64,000 nt of DNA from Ardenticatenaceae bacterium (GCA_011525915.1 WYBM01000027.1:1-64000), one strand, 5' to 3'. Positions 1 through 9,750 are shown, counted from the stretch's first letter. Notes: generated by a model not told the origin, from the letters alone. Numbers and translations are program-made.

Positions 1-669
1 ATCGAGGAAGTTAGCCCACAAGGTGAAGTCAGCACGGGTAAAATCGGCGGCTTTGACTTCGGGTTGAAGACCTTCCTCACGGACGATGAAGGCGGCGCGT
101 TCCAGTCACCTGAGTTCCTGAAGACCAACCTGTCTACTATCGCCCGCTTGAACCGCCAATTGTCTGGCAAACAGGACGACTCAAACAACCGCAGGAAGGC
201 CAAACGCCAACTTGCACTTGCTCACGCCAGCGTCGCAAACGAGCGGCGTGACGCGCATTTCAAGCTCGCCCACCAGCTTTGTGATGAGCACGACGCACTG
301 GGGTTTGAAACGCTCAACCTGCGCGGCATGAAGAAGCTGTGGGGTCGGCAGGTCAGCGACTTAGGCTTCGCCCAATTCATGCTCATCCTTGAGCATGTGG
401 CCCGATTGCGTGGCAAACGAGTGGTGAAAATCAACCAGTGGCAGCCAACCAGCCAGACTTGCTCTTGCTGTGGGCAGCGCCAGTCGATTGAGCTGCGGCA
501 GCGCGTGTTTAGGTGCCATGCGTGCGGGTTGGAAATCGGGCGGGATCACAACGCTGCGAGAAATATCAGGCGCGAAGCAATCGCGCTGCTTGAAAAAGAA
601 GGAGTTGGGGCATCGACTCCAAGCTTAGAGGGTGTCAGCCGGTTGCGTGCGACCGCCTCCCTTGCTTGA
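1..669 (+). CDS. tnpB: TnpB RNA-guided nuclease (IS200/IS605 OrfB), 5' truncated by window edge
   Basis: The frame is open from base 1, so only the C-terminal part (about 222 codons of a family that usually has about 400) is visible. All three RuvC-like acidic residues can be seen: Asp at 55-57 in GFDFGLKTFLT, Glu at 307-309 in GFETLNLRG, and Asp at 544-546 in GRDHNAARN. Between the last two lies a CxxC...CxxC zinc finger (TCSCCGQ and CHACG). TnpB proteins are RNA-guided DNA endonucleases that help IS200/IS605 elements persist. No tnpA transposase is visible, but the left side lies outside the window. The gene carries no ACGGCCGT octamer, unlike most neighbours, which fits mobile DNA. Confidence 0.93.
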   Translation: MEEVSPQGEVSTGKIGGFDFGLKTFLTDDEGGAFQSPEFLKTNLSTIARLNRQLSGKQDDSNNRRKAKRQLALAHASVANERRDAHFKLAHQLCDEHDALGFETLNLRGMKKLWGRQVSDLGFAQFMLILEHVARLRGKRVVKINQWQPTSQTCSCCGQRQSIELRQRVFRCHACGLEIGRDHNAARNIRREAIALLEKEGVGASTPSLEGVSRLRATASLA

Positions 670-678
670 GGCCAAGAA

Positions 679-701
679 TCCCACCCGCTTCAGCGGTGGG
701 A
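679..701 (+). mobile_element. Right-end hairpin of IS200/IS605-type element / putative reRNA 3' end
   Basis: A strong hairpin (TCCCACC, an inner GCT/AGC, GGTGGGA) begins 9 bp after the tnpB stop. This is where the subterminal hairpin of IS605-family right ends lies and where the guide RNA scaffold of TnpB normally ends. The guide would then read into the flanking DPP-IV gene end (stop at 707-709). The exact transposon boundary cannot be fixed without an empty-site comparison. Confidence 0.65.
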
Positions 702-706
702 GTAGG

Positions 707-2908
707 TCAAAAATTTGCCTGTACATAGCGCGTCATCAATTCGTACAGGTGGCGGGTAGTATTCTCCCCCTCTTTGATGGCGTGTGAGCGGTTTGGGTAG
801 GCCATCATCGAAAACGGCTTGTTATGTTTGACAAGTTCGTTGACCAGAGCCTCGGCGCATTGGTAATGCACGTTATCATCACCCGTACCGTGAATGAGCA
901 GCAAGTTCCCGGCCAGGTGTTGGGCATGGGTAATGGGTGACCCCTGGGTAAACCCCTCTTCATTTTCCGCTGGCAAGCCCATATACCGTTCCTGGTAAAC
1001 GGTGTCATAAAAACGCTGGTTGCTCACAGCCGCAATGGCGATGCCCGTGCGGTAAATCTGTGGGTGTTTAAACATGAGGTTAAGTGTCATCGAACCGCCG
1101 CCGCTCCAGCCCCAAACACCAACGCGGGTGGCATCTATGTACGGCCGTTCCCGGATAATGGCTTCAGCCGCCGCGGCCTGGTCAGCTGTCGTCAGAATGC
1201 CCACCTGCCGGTAAACACATTTACGCCAGGCGCGGCCTCGGGGCACCGGCGTGCCCCGGTTATCCACACTTATGACCAGATACCCCTGTTGGGCCAGCAG
1301 GATATGCCACAAATAACGCTTCTCGCCCCACCGGTCTGCAACCGTCTGCCCGGCCGGTTCACCATACACGTAAAACAGCAGTGGATAGGTTTGCGCCGGG
1401 TTAAAATCGGGCGGTTTGATCAACCAGCCGTCTAATGCCACCCCATCGCCAATGTCCACGCGAAAAAACTCTACCGGCTGCCGCTTGAGCGCCGCCACGT
1501 TCTGATGCAGCGTCTGGTTATCTTCCAGCAGGCGCATCGGCCGATGATCAGGCAGCGAGATGAGGGTGACAACCGGAGGGTTGTCAAACGACGACCAGGT
1601 GTGAAACGCCCATTTTGCCCGGGTTGAAATCTGATAACTATGTGTTCCGAAGGCATCAAGCGGCGTCAGGCGTTCTACCTGGCCATTTCCGCGCGCGTTT
1701 ACCCGGTATAGAAAGCGCTGTGTGGGGTTTTCCGGGGAAGCGATGAAATAAACCCACCCCGTTTCGGCCTCAATTTTCTCCACCGATACCACGTCATACG
1801 CGCCTGGCGTCAGCAGCGTCATCGCTTGACCATCACGGGAAACGCGGTAAAGGTGACGCCAGCCATCGCGGTCACTTAACCAGGTGAACGCCGCCCCATC
1901 ATCCAGCCATTTCAGGCTGTCATGCAAGTCTATCCAGGCTTCATCTGTCTCCTTCAGAATGAGCTGGGTAACACCAGAGGCCACCTGTCCTAACAGCACC
2001 CTATTCTCGTTTTGCAGCCGGTTAAGCTGCTGGATGACCACCTGATCAGAGCTGGCAGCCCAAGCCATTTTTGGAATGTAATGTTGACGAGGATCACCGG
2101 ACACCTGAAACCAGGTTGTGTCACCACCAGCAGCGCTGACCACGCCCACCCGGCAGGCGGCATTGGTGGTGCCTACTTTGGGGTATGGCAGGGGAATGAG
2201 CCGGGGATAGAGGCTGTCTGTGTTGTTGATCATGTAAAAGGGGTCAATGCCCGCCGTGTCAAACTGCCAGTAAGCGATCCGCTGCCCATCCGGGCTCCAG
2301 CAAAAGCCGTCGCGCAAGCGAAATTCTTCTTCATAGACCCAATCAGAGGTACCATTAATCATGGTGTCTGATCCATCGGCCGTTAGCTGTATGATGTTGC
2401 CGGTATCAATGGTTTCCACATAAAGATTGTTCTGGCGCACATAAGCGACAGATTGACTGTCAGGCGAAAACTTGGCAAACATCAAGGTAGCCGGGGCGGC
2501 GTCACCGCCCAATTGGGTGAGCTGCCCGGTTTTCATAGCCAGCACCCAATAATCACCCCGGCTGTTTTGCCGCCATACACGCCGAGTATTGGTGAAAATG
2601 AGCAGTCGCTCTTTATCGGGTGACCATTCATACCCCTGAATGACCAGGGGGTCAGCCGCCCCTGCTGGCCGCAACTGGGCCGCAGCTACCAGCACAGTAC
2701 GTTTACCAGAGGGCATATCATAGCGAATGATCTCTTTTACTTTCTGGTCAGACTTCACAGTCTCTTTGGAAGAGGGGTCAGCCACGGCCGTTTCCAGTGT
2801 GGTGTAACCCGTATCATCATCTAACCAATAGGCGGGGCCAAAGGTTTTGGCGTCAAAATCCTCGCTGTTGAACAACCTGTCTAGGGTGAGGGTAGCCTTA
2901 TCATCCAT
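707..2908 (-). CDS. S9B family dipeptidyl-peptidase IV-like serine peptidase
   Basis: A 733-residue protein with an N-terminal beta-propeller (DPPIV_N type; repeated YV/W-S-PD motifs such as FSPDSQSVAYVRQNN and WSPDGQRIAYWQF) and a C-terminal alpha/beta-hydrolase domain. The catalytic triad can be read as Ser602 in GWGWSGGGS (usual motif GWSYGG), Asp677/678 in HGTGDDNVH and His709 in NRSHAI. Such enzymes remove N-terminal Xaa-Pro dipeptides from peptides. No signal peptide is visible, so it is probably cytosolic. Its stop codon lies 6 bp from the IS right-end hairpin. The C-terminus looks complete, so the insertion seems to lie just downstream of the gene. Confidence 0.92.
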   Translation of the reverse strand: MDDKATLTLDRLFNSEDFDAKTFGPAYWLDDDTGYTTLETAVADPSSKETVKSDQKVKEIIRYDMPSGKRTVLVAAAQLRPAGAADPLVIQGYEWSPDKERLLIFTNTRRVWRQNSRGDYWVLAMKTGQLTQLGGDAAPATLMFAKFSPDSQSVAYVRQNNLYVETIDTGNIIQLTADGSDTMINGTSDWVYEEEFRLRDGFCWSPDGQRIAYWQFDTAGIDPFYMINNTDSLYPRLIPLPYPKVGTTNAACRVGVVSAAGGDTTWFQVSGDPRQHYIPKMAWAASSDQVVIQQLNRLQNENRVLLGQVASGVTQLILKETDEAWIDLHDSLKWLDDGAAFTWLSDRDGWRHLYRVSRDGQAMTLLTPGAYDVVSVEKIEAETGWVYFIASPENPTQRFLYRVNARGNGQVERLTPLDAFGTHSYQISTRAKWAFHTWSSFDNPPVVTLISLPDHRPMRLLEDNQTLHQNVAALKRQPVEFFRVDIGDGVALDGWLIKPPDFNPAQTYPLLFYVYGEPAGQTVADRWGEKRYLWHILLAQQGYLVISVDNRGTPVPRGRAWRKCVYRQVGILTTADQAAAAEAIIRERPYIDATRVGVWGWSGGGSMTLNLMFKHPQIYRTGIAIAAVSNQRFYDTVYQERYMGLPAENEEGFTQGSPITHAQHLAGNLLLIHGTGDDNVHYQCAEALVNELVKHNKPFSMMAYPNRSHAIKEGENTTRHLYELMTRYVQANF

Positions 2909-2930
2909 AACGTGTTCGTTTCACTGCCTC

Positions 2931-3635
2931 CTATGGTTTTTGCCCAACATGAATGGCAATGGTGCCAAACATGAACAGCTTAAAGGTAACCTGGGCCAGG
3001 CCAACCTCTTGCATTACACGGGCCAAAGCTTCTGGTGTTTTAAAGTGTTGGGTGCTGTCTGGCAAATAGCGGTAGGCGTCTGATTCGCCGGTCATCACTT
3101 TGCCTAACGTGGGGATAATATAGTTAAGATGTATTTTGATAAACGGCCGTAACACATTGGGCTTCGGTGGGCTGGATTCCAACACCACCACCCGGCCGCC
3201 CGGCTTGGTTACCCGCATTTGTTCGCGGAAAGCGCCGGGCACATCGATAACATTACGCATGAGGAAACCGGAGGTGACAGCGTCAAAGGTATTGTCAGGG
3301 AAGGGCAGCCGCAGTGTGTCCGCGGCTGTCCACAAGATGGGGGTGCGGTCCGGCAGGTGTTTGCCAGCCTGCATCATCTCGATGGTAAAGTCACCCCCTA
3401 CGGCCGTGAGACCCGGGGTCTGCCGCAGCCCTTCTAAGGCGATGTCACCGGTGCCGGTAGCAATGTCCAGCAGACGGCCGTGGGCCGGCAGGTTTGCCTG
3501 GGCAATGACCACCCGCCGCCACTTCATATCCTGGCCAAACGTCATCAGCCGGTTCATGCGGTCATACCGGCCAGCGATGCGGGCGAACATATCTTGCACG
3601 TAAGCCGCCCGTTCCTCTCCTTCTAGATGTGCCAT
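2931..3635 (-). CDS. ubiE: UbiE/MenG demethylmenaquinone methyltransferase
   Basis: A 234-residue class I SAM methyltransferase. N-terminal VQDMFARIAGRYDRMNRLMT and the glycine-rich SAM motif LLDIATGTGDIALEG are typical of UbiE/COQ5, as is VTSGFLMRNVIDVPGAFREQ later in the protein. It would carry out the last C-methylation of menaquinone (or ubiquinone) synthesis. It lies 22 bp upstream of the DPP-IV gene on the same strand and could be co-transcribed with it. No other men genes are in the window. Confidence 0.93.
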   Translation of the reverse strand: MAHLEGEERAAYVQDMFARIAGRYDRMNRLMTFGQDMKWRRVVIAQANLPAHGRLLDIATGTGDIALEGLRQTPGLTAVGGDFTIEMMQAGKHLPDRTPILWTAADTLRLPFPDNTFDAVTSGFLMRNVIDVPGAFREQMRVTKPGGRVVVLESSPPKPNVLRPFIKIHLNYIIPTLGKVMTGESDAYRYLPDSTQHFKTPEALARVMQEVGLAQVTFKLFMFGTIAIHVGQKP

Positions 3636-3748
3636 AACAACCCTTTTTCTATTGCAGCTTATATGATTCCGCCGGATTCTAAGACAAAACGGCCCAAAAC
3701 CACAAACAACAACAGGGGTGCGCTAACCAACTTTGTGACACAATCGGC

Positions 3749-4402
3749 TCATTCCCGCATTCTTTCATCCCACTTCTGTTTCTTTTGGGCTGCCTTACCC
3801 TTTTCGGCTTTTTTTAACATTTTCGCTTGTATACGCTGTGCTTTGGTGCGCCAATGCCAAATAACCAGAGCAACAATGACAACAATGAATAGCCATGCGT
3901 ACACTACCTTGTAAAAGAACCGGGTCGCTGTCCGATTCCTGCTGTCAAAGTTTGGCGCAATCAGAATTGTATCAGAGGCTACATTATCTTCGCTTATCGT
4001 ATACACACCTGATTGATCAACTTCAAAGGTGAACAATTTTAATCCGTTGATGCCTGCAGCAATTTCCACCATCCGAGGACCAGATTTCTTTAATTCCACA
4101 AAATCCCCTGTATTTTCGGATTTGATTTTAATATTGTAATCCAGCGGCACAGAGCGATTTGAGTAGATCTGGTATGTTCCCATTTCAAGCTTCAATGGCG
4201 TTTCACCCGGAACTTTTACCTCGATAATTTCGGAGAGTTTTATAACACGTACAACACCCAATTTCGCCGGGATATCCGGCAGGACGGGAATACCAAGCAG
4301 AAGAAGAACCAACGTGACGGCAACGATAGTGTAAATGATCACTCCCACACCAGACCAGACCAGGCACCCCAGTACACTTTTTTGTTCCCTGTCGTGAATC
4401 AT
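3749..4402 (-). CDS. Hypothetical two-helix membrane protein
   Basis: A 217-residue protein I do not recognise. It has a hydrophobic helix near residues 13-37 (VGVIIYTIVAVTLVLLLLG), then about 110 mostly beta-prone residues that would lie outside the membrane, a second helix near 168-183 (YAWLFIVVIVALVIWHW), and a lysine-rich cytoplasmic tail. The topology resembles a small anchored sensor or stress protein, but no family motif is evident. It stands between ftsK and ubiE on the same strand, with gaps of more than 100 bp on both sides. Confidence 0.7.
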   Translation of the reverse strand: MIHDREQKSVLGCLVWSGVGVIIYTIVAVTLVLLLLGIPVLPDIPAKLGVVRVIKLSEIIEVKVPGETPLKLEMGTYQIYSNRSVPLDYNIKIKSENTGDFVELKKSGPRMVEIAAGINGLKLFTFEVDQSGVYTISEDNVASDTILIAPNFDSRNRTATRFFYKVVYAWLFIVVIVALVIWHWRTKAQRIQAKMLKKAEKGKAAQKKQKWDERMRE

Positions 4403-4532
4403 GCCTTCTTCCGTTCACACTATCAAAACAAACCGGTAAGACTTCCTGTTTAAGTTCATTTGGCTGAGAGGTAGCCGGAAAGCAGTGGTTGGCCTCCCAA
4501 CTGAGCCACACCTGGTACCCCCAGATGATGGA

Positions 4533-7292
4533 TTATGTCTTCTCATCTTGATTAGTGGTTATGTACTCAGCATCAGTTTCTAACGCAACTTCTTCACCAG
4601 AGGGCAGCACTTCACGCGCCTTGCTGGTACCGGTGGGGGGGCCCACAACACCCATCTCTTCCATGGCGTCGATCATGCGGGCAGCACGCGTGTAACCAAT
4701 GCGGAAGCGGCGCTGCAATAGTGATGTGGAGGCCTTGTTCAACTTGCGCACCAGTTCAATCGCTTCAGGCATCAGCTCGTCATCAAAGTCTGTCGCCGCT
4801 TCGTCTTCTGCTTCTTGCAGCGCTTCCCACAGGGGCTGCTGCTTTGGGGGCGTCAGCTTCGGCTGTGGCGGCGCTATGTCTGGTTGGGGCAGGGTCACAG
4901 GTATGTTTTCCGGGGCCTTGACAGGCGCCGAGGTCCCCATGTTGACAACCGGCGCACCGGCTTTGGGCGCAGGCTGGCTCCCGCCGGCCCTGGACGACGG
5001 CCGTGGCTCATCCGGCGAAACAGCGGCGTCCCCGTCCACTTCCAGCTCATCGTCTACCTCTGCCGGTGGGGATGTTGGCTGCGGTTGTATGCTCTCCGCC
5101 GCCGGAATCAGGTTAAAACGGCGGGCGGCGCGCCAATAATCGATCACCTTATTCAGTTCACCATCACTAACAAAACAGCCCTGAGCCCGCACCGGGGAAG
5201 CGGCGTCTGGGGCCTGGTAGAGCATGTCGCCCTGGCCTAGCAGCCGTTCGGCGCCCACCGCATCCAGAATAACACGGCTGTCTGTACCAGAAGCCACGGC
5301 AAAGGCGATCCGCGCCGGGAAATTGGCCTTGATCAGCCCGGTGACTACGTCTACAGACGGCCGTTGCGTAGCGATGATCAGGTGCATGCCCGTGGCCCGC
5401 GCCAACTGTGCCAGCCGCGTGACGCCCCGCTCTGTCTCTTCCGGTGACATCATCATCAAGTCTGCCAGTTCATCAATGATGATCACAATGTACGGCAGCG
5501 TGTCATACTCTTTCTGGCGGCGCACTTTTTTGTTGTAGTCGGTGATATTACGTACGCCCACCTCAGCGAACAACTTATAGCGGTTGTCCATCTCGCGCAT
5601 GGCCCATTGCAGCACCCCAATAACCCTATCCATCTCTACCACCACCGGCGCGGCCAGGTGGGGAATGCCATTATAGCCGGTGAGTTCCACGCGTTTGGGG
5701 TCTACCATCACCAGCTTCAGATGGTCAGGTGTGTTTTGCAGCAGCAAGCAGGCAATAATGCCGTTGACAGCTACAGACTTACCGGAGCCAGTGGCCCCGG
5801 CAATAAGCAGGTGCGGCATTTTGGTCAGATCCGCCACAATGGGCTGCCCGGCCACATCTTGCCCCAGCCCCACCCGCAGCGGCGACTTAATTTTTTGGAA
5901 TTCGGCCGTTTCCATCACATCCCGCAAAGAGACCAGGGCTTTGGCCGGATTGGGCACCTCGATGCCCACATACCCTTTGCCGGGCACCGGCGCCTGGATG
6001 CGAATGGCCTGAGCGTGCAGCGCCAGCGCCAGGTCATCGGCCAGGCCGGCGATCTTGCCCACCTTAACTTTGGTGCGTTTGCCGTTGCGCATTTCCAGGA
6101 AGCTGGGCTCTACGCCAAACTGGGTCACGGTAGGCCCCTGGCTAATTTCTACAACGGTAGCCGGGGCACCAAACACCTCCAGGGTATGTTCGATGATCTC
6201 TACCTGCTCCCGAATGATAGTACCTGAGGGATCAGCGTCTGTACCAGGGTTGAGCATGTCAGGCAGGCCCGGTAGCTGCCAGTGGTGGGTTCCCGGACGG
6301 CCGTTGCTGCCCAAAAACACTGGCGTCACCACTGTAGGGGCTTCTTCCCTGGCTGGTTGTTCCTTTTTAGGGCGCACCAGGCGCGGTTGGGCACGCACCG
6401 GTTCAGCCTTGGGTGGGGATGGTGACGGCGCGTCCGGCCCGGGGGGAGAAGCGGCCAGGGGCAGCGGCGGCTGTACCGTCTGTGGCTGGCTGGCCGGGCG
6501 GCGAGAGCGCCCCTTATTGACCACAATCTCCCGCTCTGGCAGGGCAAAGTCGTCATCGGCCTCAGGGGAGGCCGCCAGCAGCTGCCGGAAGAACAAACCC
6601 AGGCCCTCTCGTGTTACACCAGACAGCAATACAGCGCCGATGACGGCCACAATGACCAGGGTAAACACCGCCCCCAGGCTGCCCACACTGCCCGTTAGGC
6701 CATACGTGATCAGGCCGCCCAGGTAACCGCCCCCTTGCTGTGCCCTGGCTACGGCCCATACATCGCTAAAGTCACCGCCACGCCGCAGCACAACCTGTGT
6801 GGCCAGAGCCTCAAAAGCCAGAAATAACAAGGCAAACCCGGCTAGCCGGAAAGAAGGGAGTTCAGGCTGTTGATCCATACCCCACAGCACCAGATACAGG
6901 CCAATACCGCCGGTGATCAGGGGCACCAGCAGGCCGCCCCAACCAAACGTCTGCCGCATCATGGCTGACAACCCAGCCGTTAGCTGGCCCTGGTTGGGCG
7001 AAAGTAAACTCAACACCAGGATAATGGTCAAAAAGACAATCCCAATACCAATGATGAGGGCTTTTTGGGCCAGATTTAACCGTACTTCGTGCGGCGTTTT
7101 TTGACGGGTGACTTTGCGGGGTTGGGAGCGTGACCGCTTACGAGGCGTCGATCGATTTTGGGTGCCACCACGTGTAGGTTTGCTGCGGGCGGCGGCCGTT
7201 TGCCGGCCGCGGCTGGTCTGGCGATTTTTGGAAGTCTGACGGCCGTTGGTTTTGCCGGGTTTGCTGCTGGTGCCTGTTTTTTTCTTAGCCAT
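4533..7292 (-). CDS. ftsK: FtsK/SpoIIIE DNA translocase
   Basis: A 919-residue chromosome translocase that segregates DNA at the division septum. It has a very basic N-terminus (residues 1-70), four or so membrane helices (about 78-225), a proline-rich linker (about 265-320), and the alpha/beta motor. Walker A is GATGSGKSV with Lys505; the Walker B-like VIIIDELADLMM is near 600. A C-terminal winged-helix gamma domain (about 850-905, LLQRRFRIGYTRAARMID) reads polar KOPS-type sites. Length and domain order are normal. An acidic, proline-rich insert separates motor and gamma domain. The gene is divergent from yfiH. Confidence 0.96.
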   Translation of the reverse strand: MAKKKTGTSSKPGKTNGRQTSKNRQTSRGRQTAAARSKPTRGGTQNRSTPRKRSRSQPRKVTRQKTPHEVRLNLAQKALIIGIGIVFLTIILVLSLLSPNQGQLTAGLSAMMRQTFGWGGLLVPLITGGIGLYLVLWGMDQQPELPSFRLAGFALLFLAFEALATQVVLRRGGDFSDVWAVARAQQGGGYLGGLITYGLTGSVGSLGAVFTLVIVAVIGAVLLSGVTREGLGLFFRQLLAASPEADDDFALPEREIVVNKGRSRRPASQPQTVQPPLPLAASPPGPDAPSPSPPKAEPVRAQPRLVRPKKEQPAREEAPTVVTPVFLGSNGRPGTHHWQLPGLPDMLNPGTDADPSGTIIREQVEIIEHTLEVFGAPATVVEISQGPTVTQFGVEPSFLEMRNGKRTKVKVGKIAGLADDLALALHAQAIRIQAPVPGKGYVGIEVPNPAKALVSLRDVMETAEFQKIKSPLRVGLGQDVAGQPIVADLTKMPHLLIAGATGSGKSVAVNGIIACLLLQNTPDHLKLVMVDPKRVELTGYNGIPHLAAPVVVEMDRVIGVLQWAMREMDNRYKLFAEVGVRNITDYNKKVRRQKEYDTLPYIVIIIDELADLMMMSPEETERGVTRLAQLARATGMHLIIATQRPSVDVVTGLIKANFPARIAFAVASGTDSRVILDAVGAERLLGQGDMLYQAPDAASPVRAQGCFVSDGELNKVIDYWRAARRFNLIPAAESIQPQPTSPPAEVDDELEVDGDAAVSPDEPRPSSRAGGSQPAPKAGAPVVNMGTSAPVKAPENIPVTLPQPDIAPPQPKLTPPKQQPLWEALQEAEDEAATDFDDELMPEAIELVRKLNKASTSLLQRRFRIGYTRAARMIDAMEEMGVVGPPTGTSKAREVLPSGEEVALETDAEYITTNQDEKT

Positions 7293-7450
7293 AGCTCAGA
7301 TGTTCCGTAGGTACACAGGGCATTATAACATGGTTAGGGAAAGCCGTCAGCCGTTCAGGACTATTTTTAATTGGCCAGGTGTTCAGGGTTATTCGTCCGT
7401 TCATTCCATTCGTGATTTAATCGGGCGATACAAAATTGTATAGGGTAACG

Positions 7451-8248
7451 ATGATGAGACAACTCTCCCAAAATGGAATCATTTATTTTCAGTTCACCTT
7501 GTTTCCGGACAACGGCCGTATTCAACATGCCATCTTCTCGCGTCAGGGGGGCGTCAGCCCGGCCCCCTTTCAGGCGCTTAATCTTAGTGTTTCGGTAGCC
7601 GATGACAAAACCAACGTCTTTGCCAACCGTCGTCAGGCCTACGGCTTGTTTGGCCGGGACAACAACACGGCCGTGCATGCCCATCTGGTACACGGGCACA
7701 CAGTGGCCCGTGTCACCCAGGCCCATAATGGCCACTATACGCCGCATGTAGATGGGCTGATCACCAATGATCCGGGCTGCGCCCTGACGATGAACTTTGC
7801 CGATTGTACCCCCATTTTGTTGGTTGACCCGGTGAACCGGGCGATCGGTCTGGGGCACGCCGGCTGGAAAGGCGTCGTGGTTGATTTGCCGGGGGCGTTG
7901 GTGCGGGCCATGCAGCATGAATTTGGCACCAACCCGGCTGATCTGCTGGCCGGCATTGGCCCATGCATCGGCTGGGCGCGGTATGAAGTGGATGAACCGC
8001 TGGTCAGCGAAGTGAAAGCGGCTTTTGCCAATTGGGCAGATTTGTTGCAGCGGCCGGTCGGTAAAGAGAACGGCCGTTACCATTTTGATCTACCTGGCGC
8101 CAACCTGGCCCGTTTACAAGAGGCAGGCGTCAAGGAGATTGAACTGTCTGGCCTGTGTACGGCCGAACGCACCGACCTCTTTTTCTCTCACCGGGCTGAA
8201 AATGGCCAGACCGGCCGTTTTGGCGCCATGATTGTCCTGCATTCGTAA
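7451..8248 (+). CDS. yfiH: YfiH-family (laccase-domain) purine nucleoside phosphorylase/deaminase
   Basis: A 265-residue protein of the YfiH/LACC1 family (often called polyphenol oxidase, now known to act on purine nucleosides and to edit peptidoglycan precursors). The conserved metal ligands are visible: His in HLVHGHTVARV, Cys in NFADCTPILL and His in GLGHAGWKG. I chose the ATG at 7451 (a second ATG is at 7454). A TATAGG box ends 6 bp before it, so the mRNA may be leaderless. Confidence 0.92.
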   Translation: MMRQLSQNGIIYFQFTLFPDNGRIQHAIFSRQGGVSPAPFQALNLSVSVADDKTNVFANRRQAYGLFGRDNNTAVHAHLVHGHTVARVTQAHNGHYTPHVDGLITNDPGCALTMNFADCTPILLVDPVNRAIGLGHAGWKGVVVDLPGALVRAMQHEFGTNPADLLAGIGPCIGWARYEVDEPLVSEVKAAFANWADLLQRPVGKENGRYHFDLPGANLARLQEAGVKEIELSGLCTAERTDLFFSHRAENGQTGRFGAMIVLHS

Positions 8249-8322
8249 ACGACGCTGCCAGCCAGAATTTCCTCGATTCCCTCTGGTCTGTGTTAAATTT
8301 AATCTGAAACAAGGGGGTTATC

Positions 8323-8666
8323 ATGAGAATCCTGGTCGTCGGCGCCGGACAAGTGGGGGCACGTGTGCTGCGCCAATTACAAAAAATCCATCGCTCACCG
8401 TTATTACAAATGATCCTCATCAGGAGCCATACGTTGTTAAAAAGGGGATCATAGCCAGGGTTGATATTCAAGAAACGCTAACACCCCTGACTCTGGCGTA
8501 TGTCATCGCCCAGGCCAGGCCTGATCTCATCCTTCTTACCAGCGCATCTGAAGATTTTGCGCTGGGCATGGCGCCCGGTGTGGACGTGATGGTAAACTCA
8601 CTTAAAAGAGAGTTAGCCGCTATCTCCACTGTGCCGCTTATCGGGGTAGCTCGGGTAAGTGGTTAG
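8323..8666 (+). pseudogene. Small Rossmann-fold (TrkA-N-like) protein, frameshifted at an A6 run
   Basis: An ATG at 8323 with a GGGGG ribosome site opens MRILVVGAGQVGARVLRQLQ, a textbook GxGxxG nucleotide-binding start. This frame stops at 8452-8454. The rest of the protein (NPSLTVITNDPHQEPY... to ISTVPLIGVARVSG) continues in the -1 frame to 8666. The join falls exactly in the AAAAAA run at 8381-8386. One more A would restore a single protein of about 114 residues. It could be a sequencing or assembly error, a true mutation, or a slippage-dependent gene. The intact form would resemble the NAD-binding half of a TrkA domain. Confidence 0.6.
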
Positions 8667-8721
8667 TATGACAAACGGTGACCTGAGGCTTATCTTCTAC
8701 CCAACCTGATTGATGAGTTGC

Positions 8722-9750
8722 TCAACATAGGTTTTCCCCTTCTCCCGTTTCCCCCATAACTTTCAAAAATCGGCTCATGATCTCACTACTCAGGTGATCA
8801 ACCTCCTGTCCGGCTAGGGGGACTTGACCACCGGCCATCGTGCCATGTCCACCTGCTTTACCTGGGGGAACAATCACTTGCTGAACGAGCAAACCGGCAT
8901 CCTGTCCCATAGCTTCAGTCCGGATTGAGAGGTACAAGGTTTTTTCATGAACGCCAAGGCAAAGTACGGCTCCTGCTCCGTCCAGCCGGATGAGCAAATC
9001 AGCCATTTCCGCCGTCAGGTCTGGGATGTGCATCACCCCAAGATCGGCCACAACAGACCGGCTATAAACTTGCGCCGCATGCAATCCATGACTAAAGGCA
9101 CGAAAATATGCCTGCGGCAAGCCGGCTTGCTCTATTTGAATGAGCTTACTGTGGTCAATTTGAGCCAAAAGTTTGAGGTAAACCACTTCATCGGTTGAGG
9201 AAACACCACGTGATAGACCACGCGTATCAGTCTTGAGAGCGTAGAACAAAGCGGTTGCCAGGTCAGAATCAGGCACTATCCCCGCGGCTTCCAGATATTG
9301 ATCCAACAAAGTTGCGGTGGCTCCTATCTCTGGCTGGACGTCCATGTAGGGTACCAATTTTATTGTTTCCCGCAGAGGGTGATGATGGTCAATGACAATG
9401 TGAGGAATGTAGGTGGCGGACAAGCGATTATTTCCGGCCCCAGGTTGGGTATCAATCAAAGCCAGGGCAGAAAACTGATCCAGATCTGGAAGTACGTCAC
9501 TGTGCTGCCATTGGGGCGTTAAAATGTTGAGCATGGCCCGGTTTTCTGGCCGCTGCACTAACCCACTGAAGAGTAACTGGCTGGGGATATTCCAGGCTGA
9601 TTTAAGCAACGTGGCAAACGCCTTACCGGAAGCCAGTGCGTCAGGGTCTGGATTGTCATGAGTCAGAATTAGCACGGGGCCGTTACCGGCAATCGTTCGC
9701 AAATGAGCCAGACGCTTTTGGTCTAGTGGATTATTCTTAGAGGGGATCAT
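8722..9750 (-). CDS. DHH/DHHA1 phosphoesterase (NrnA-like oligoribonuclease/pAp phosphatase)
   Basis: A 342-residue manganese-dependent phosphoesterase. Motifs in order: THDNPDPDALASG (DxD metal site) near residue 33, ALIDTQPGAGN, IVIDHHHPL (DHH) near 120, TDTRGLSRG near 190, and the C-terminal DHHA1 glycine motif GGHGTMAGGQV near 300. NrnA-type enzymes degrade 2-5 nt RNA and dephosphorylate pAp. It is convergent with the frameshifted Rossmann gene. Confidence 0.9.
   Translation of the reverse strand: MIPSKNNPLDQKRLAHLRTIAGNGPVLILTHDNPDPDALASGKAFATLLKSAWNIPSQLLFSGLVQRPENRAMLNILTPQWQHSDVLPDLDQFSALALIDTQPGAGNNRLSATYIPHIVIDHHHPLRETIKLVPYMDVQPEIGATATLLDQYLEAAGIVPDSDLATALFYALKTDTRGLSRGVSSTDEVVYLKLLAQIDHSKLIQIEQAGLPQAYFRAFSHGLHAAQVYSRSVVADLGVMHIPDLTAEMADLLIRLDGAGAVLCLGVHEKTLYLSIRTEAMGQDAGLLVQQVIVPPGKAGGHGTMAGGQVPLAGQEVDHLSSEIMSRFLKVMGETGEGENLC

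Noticed and set aside
5607..6227. Long open frames antisense to ftsK
   Set aside because: They mirror a clear FtsK motor domain and show only composition-driven residues.
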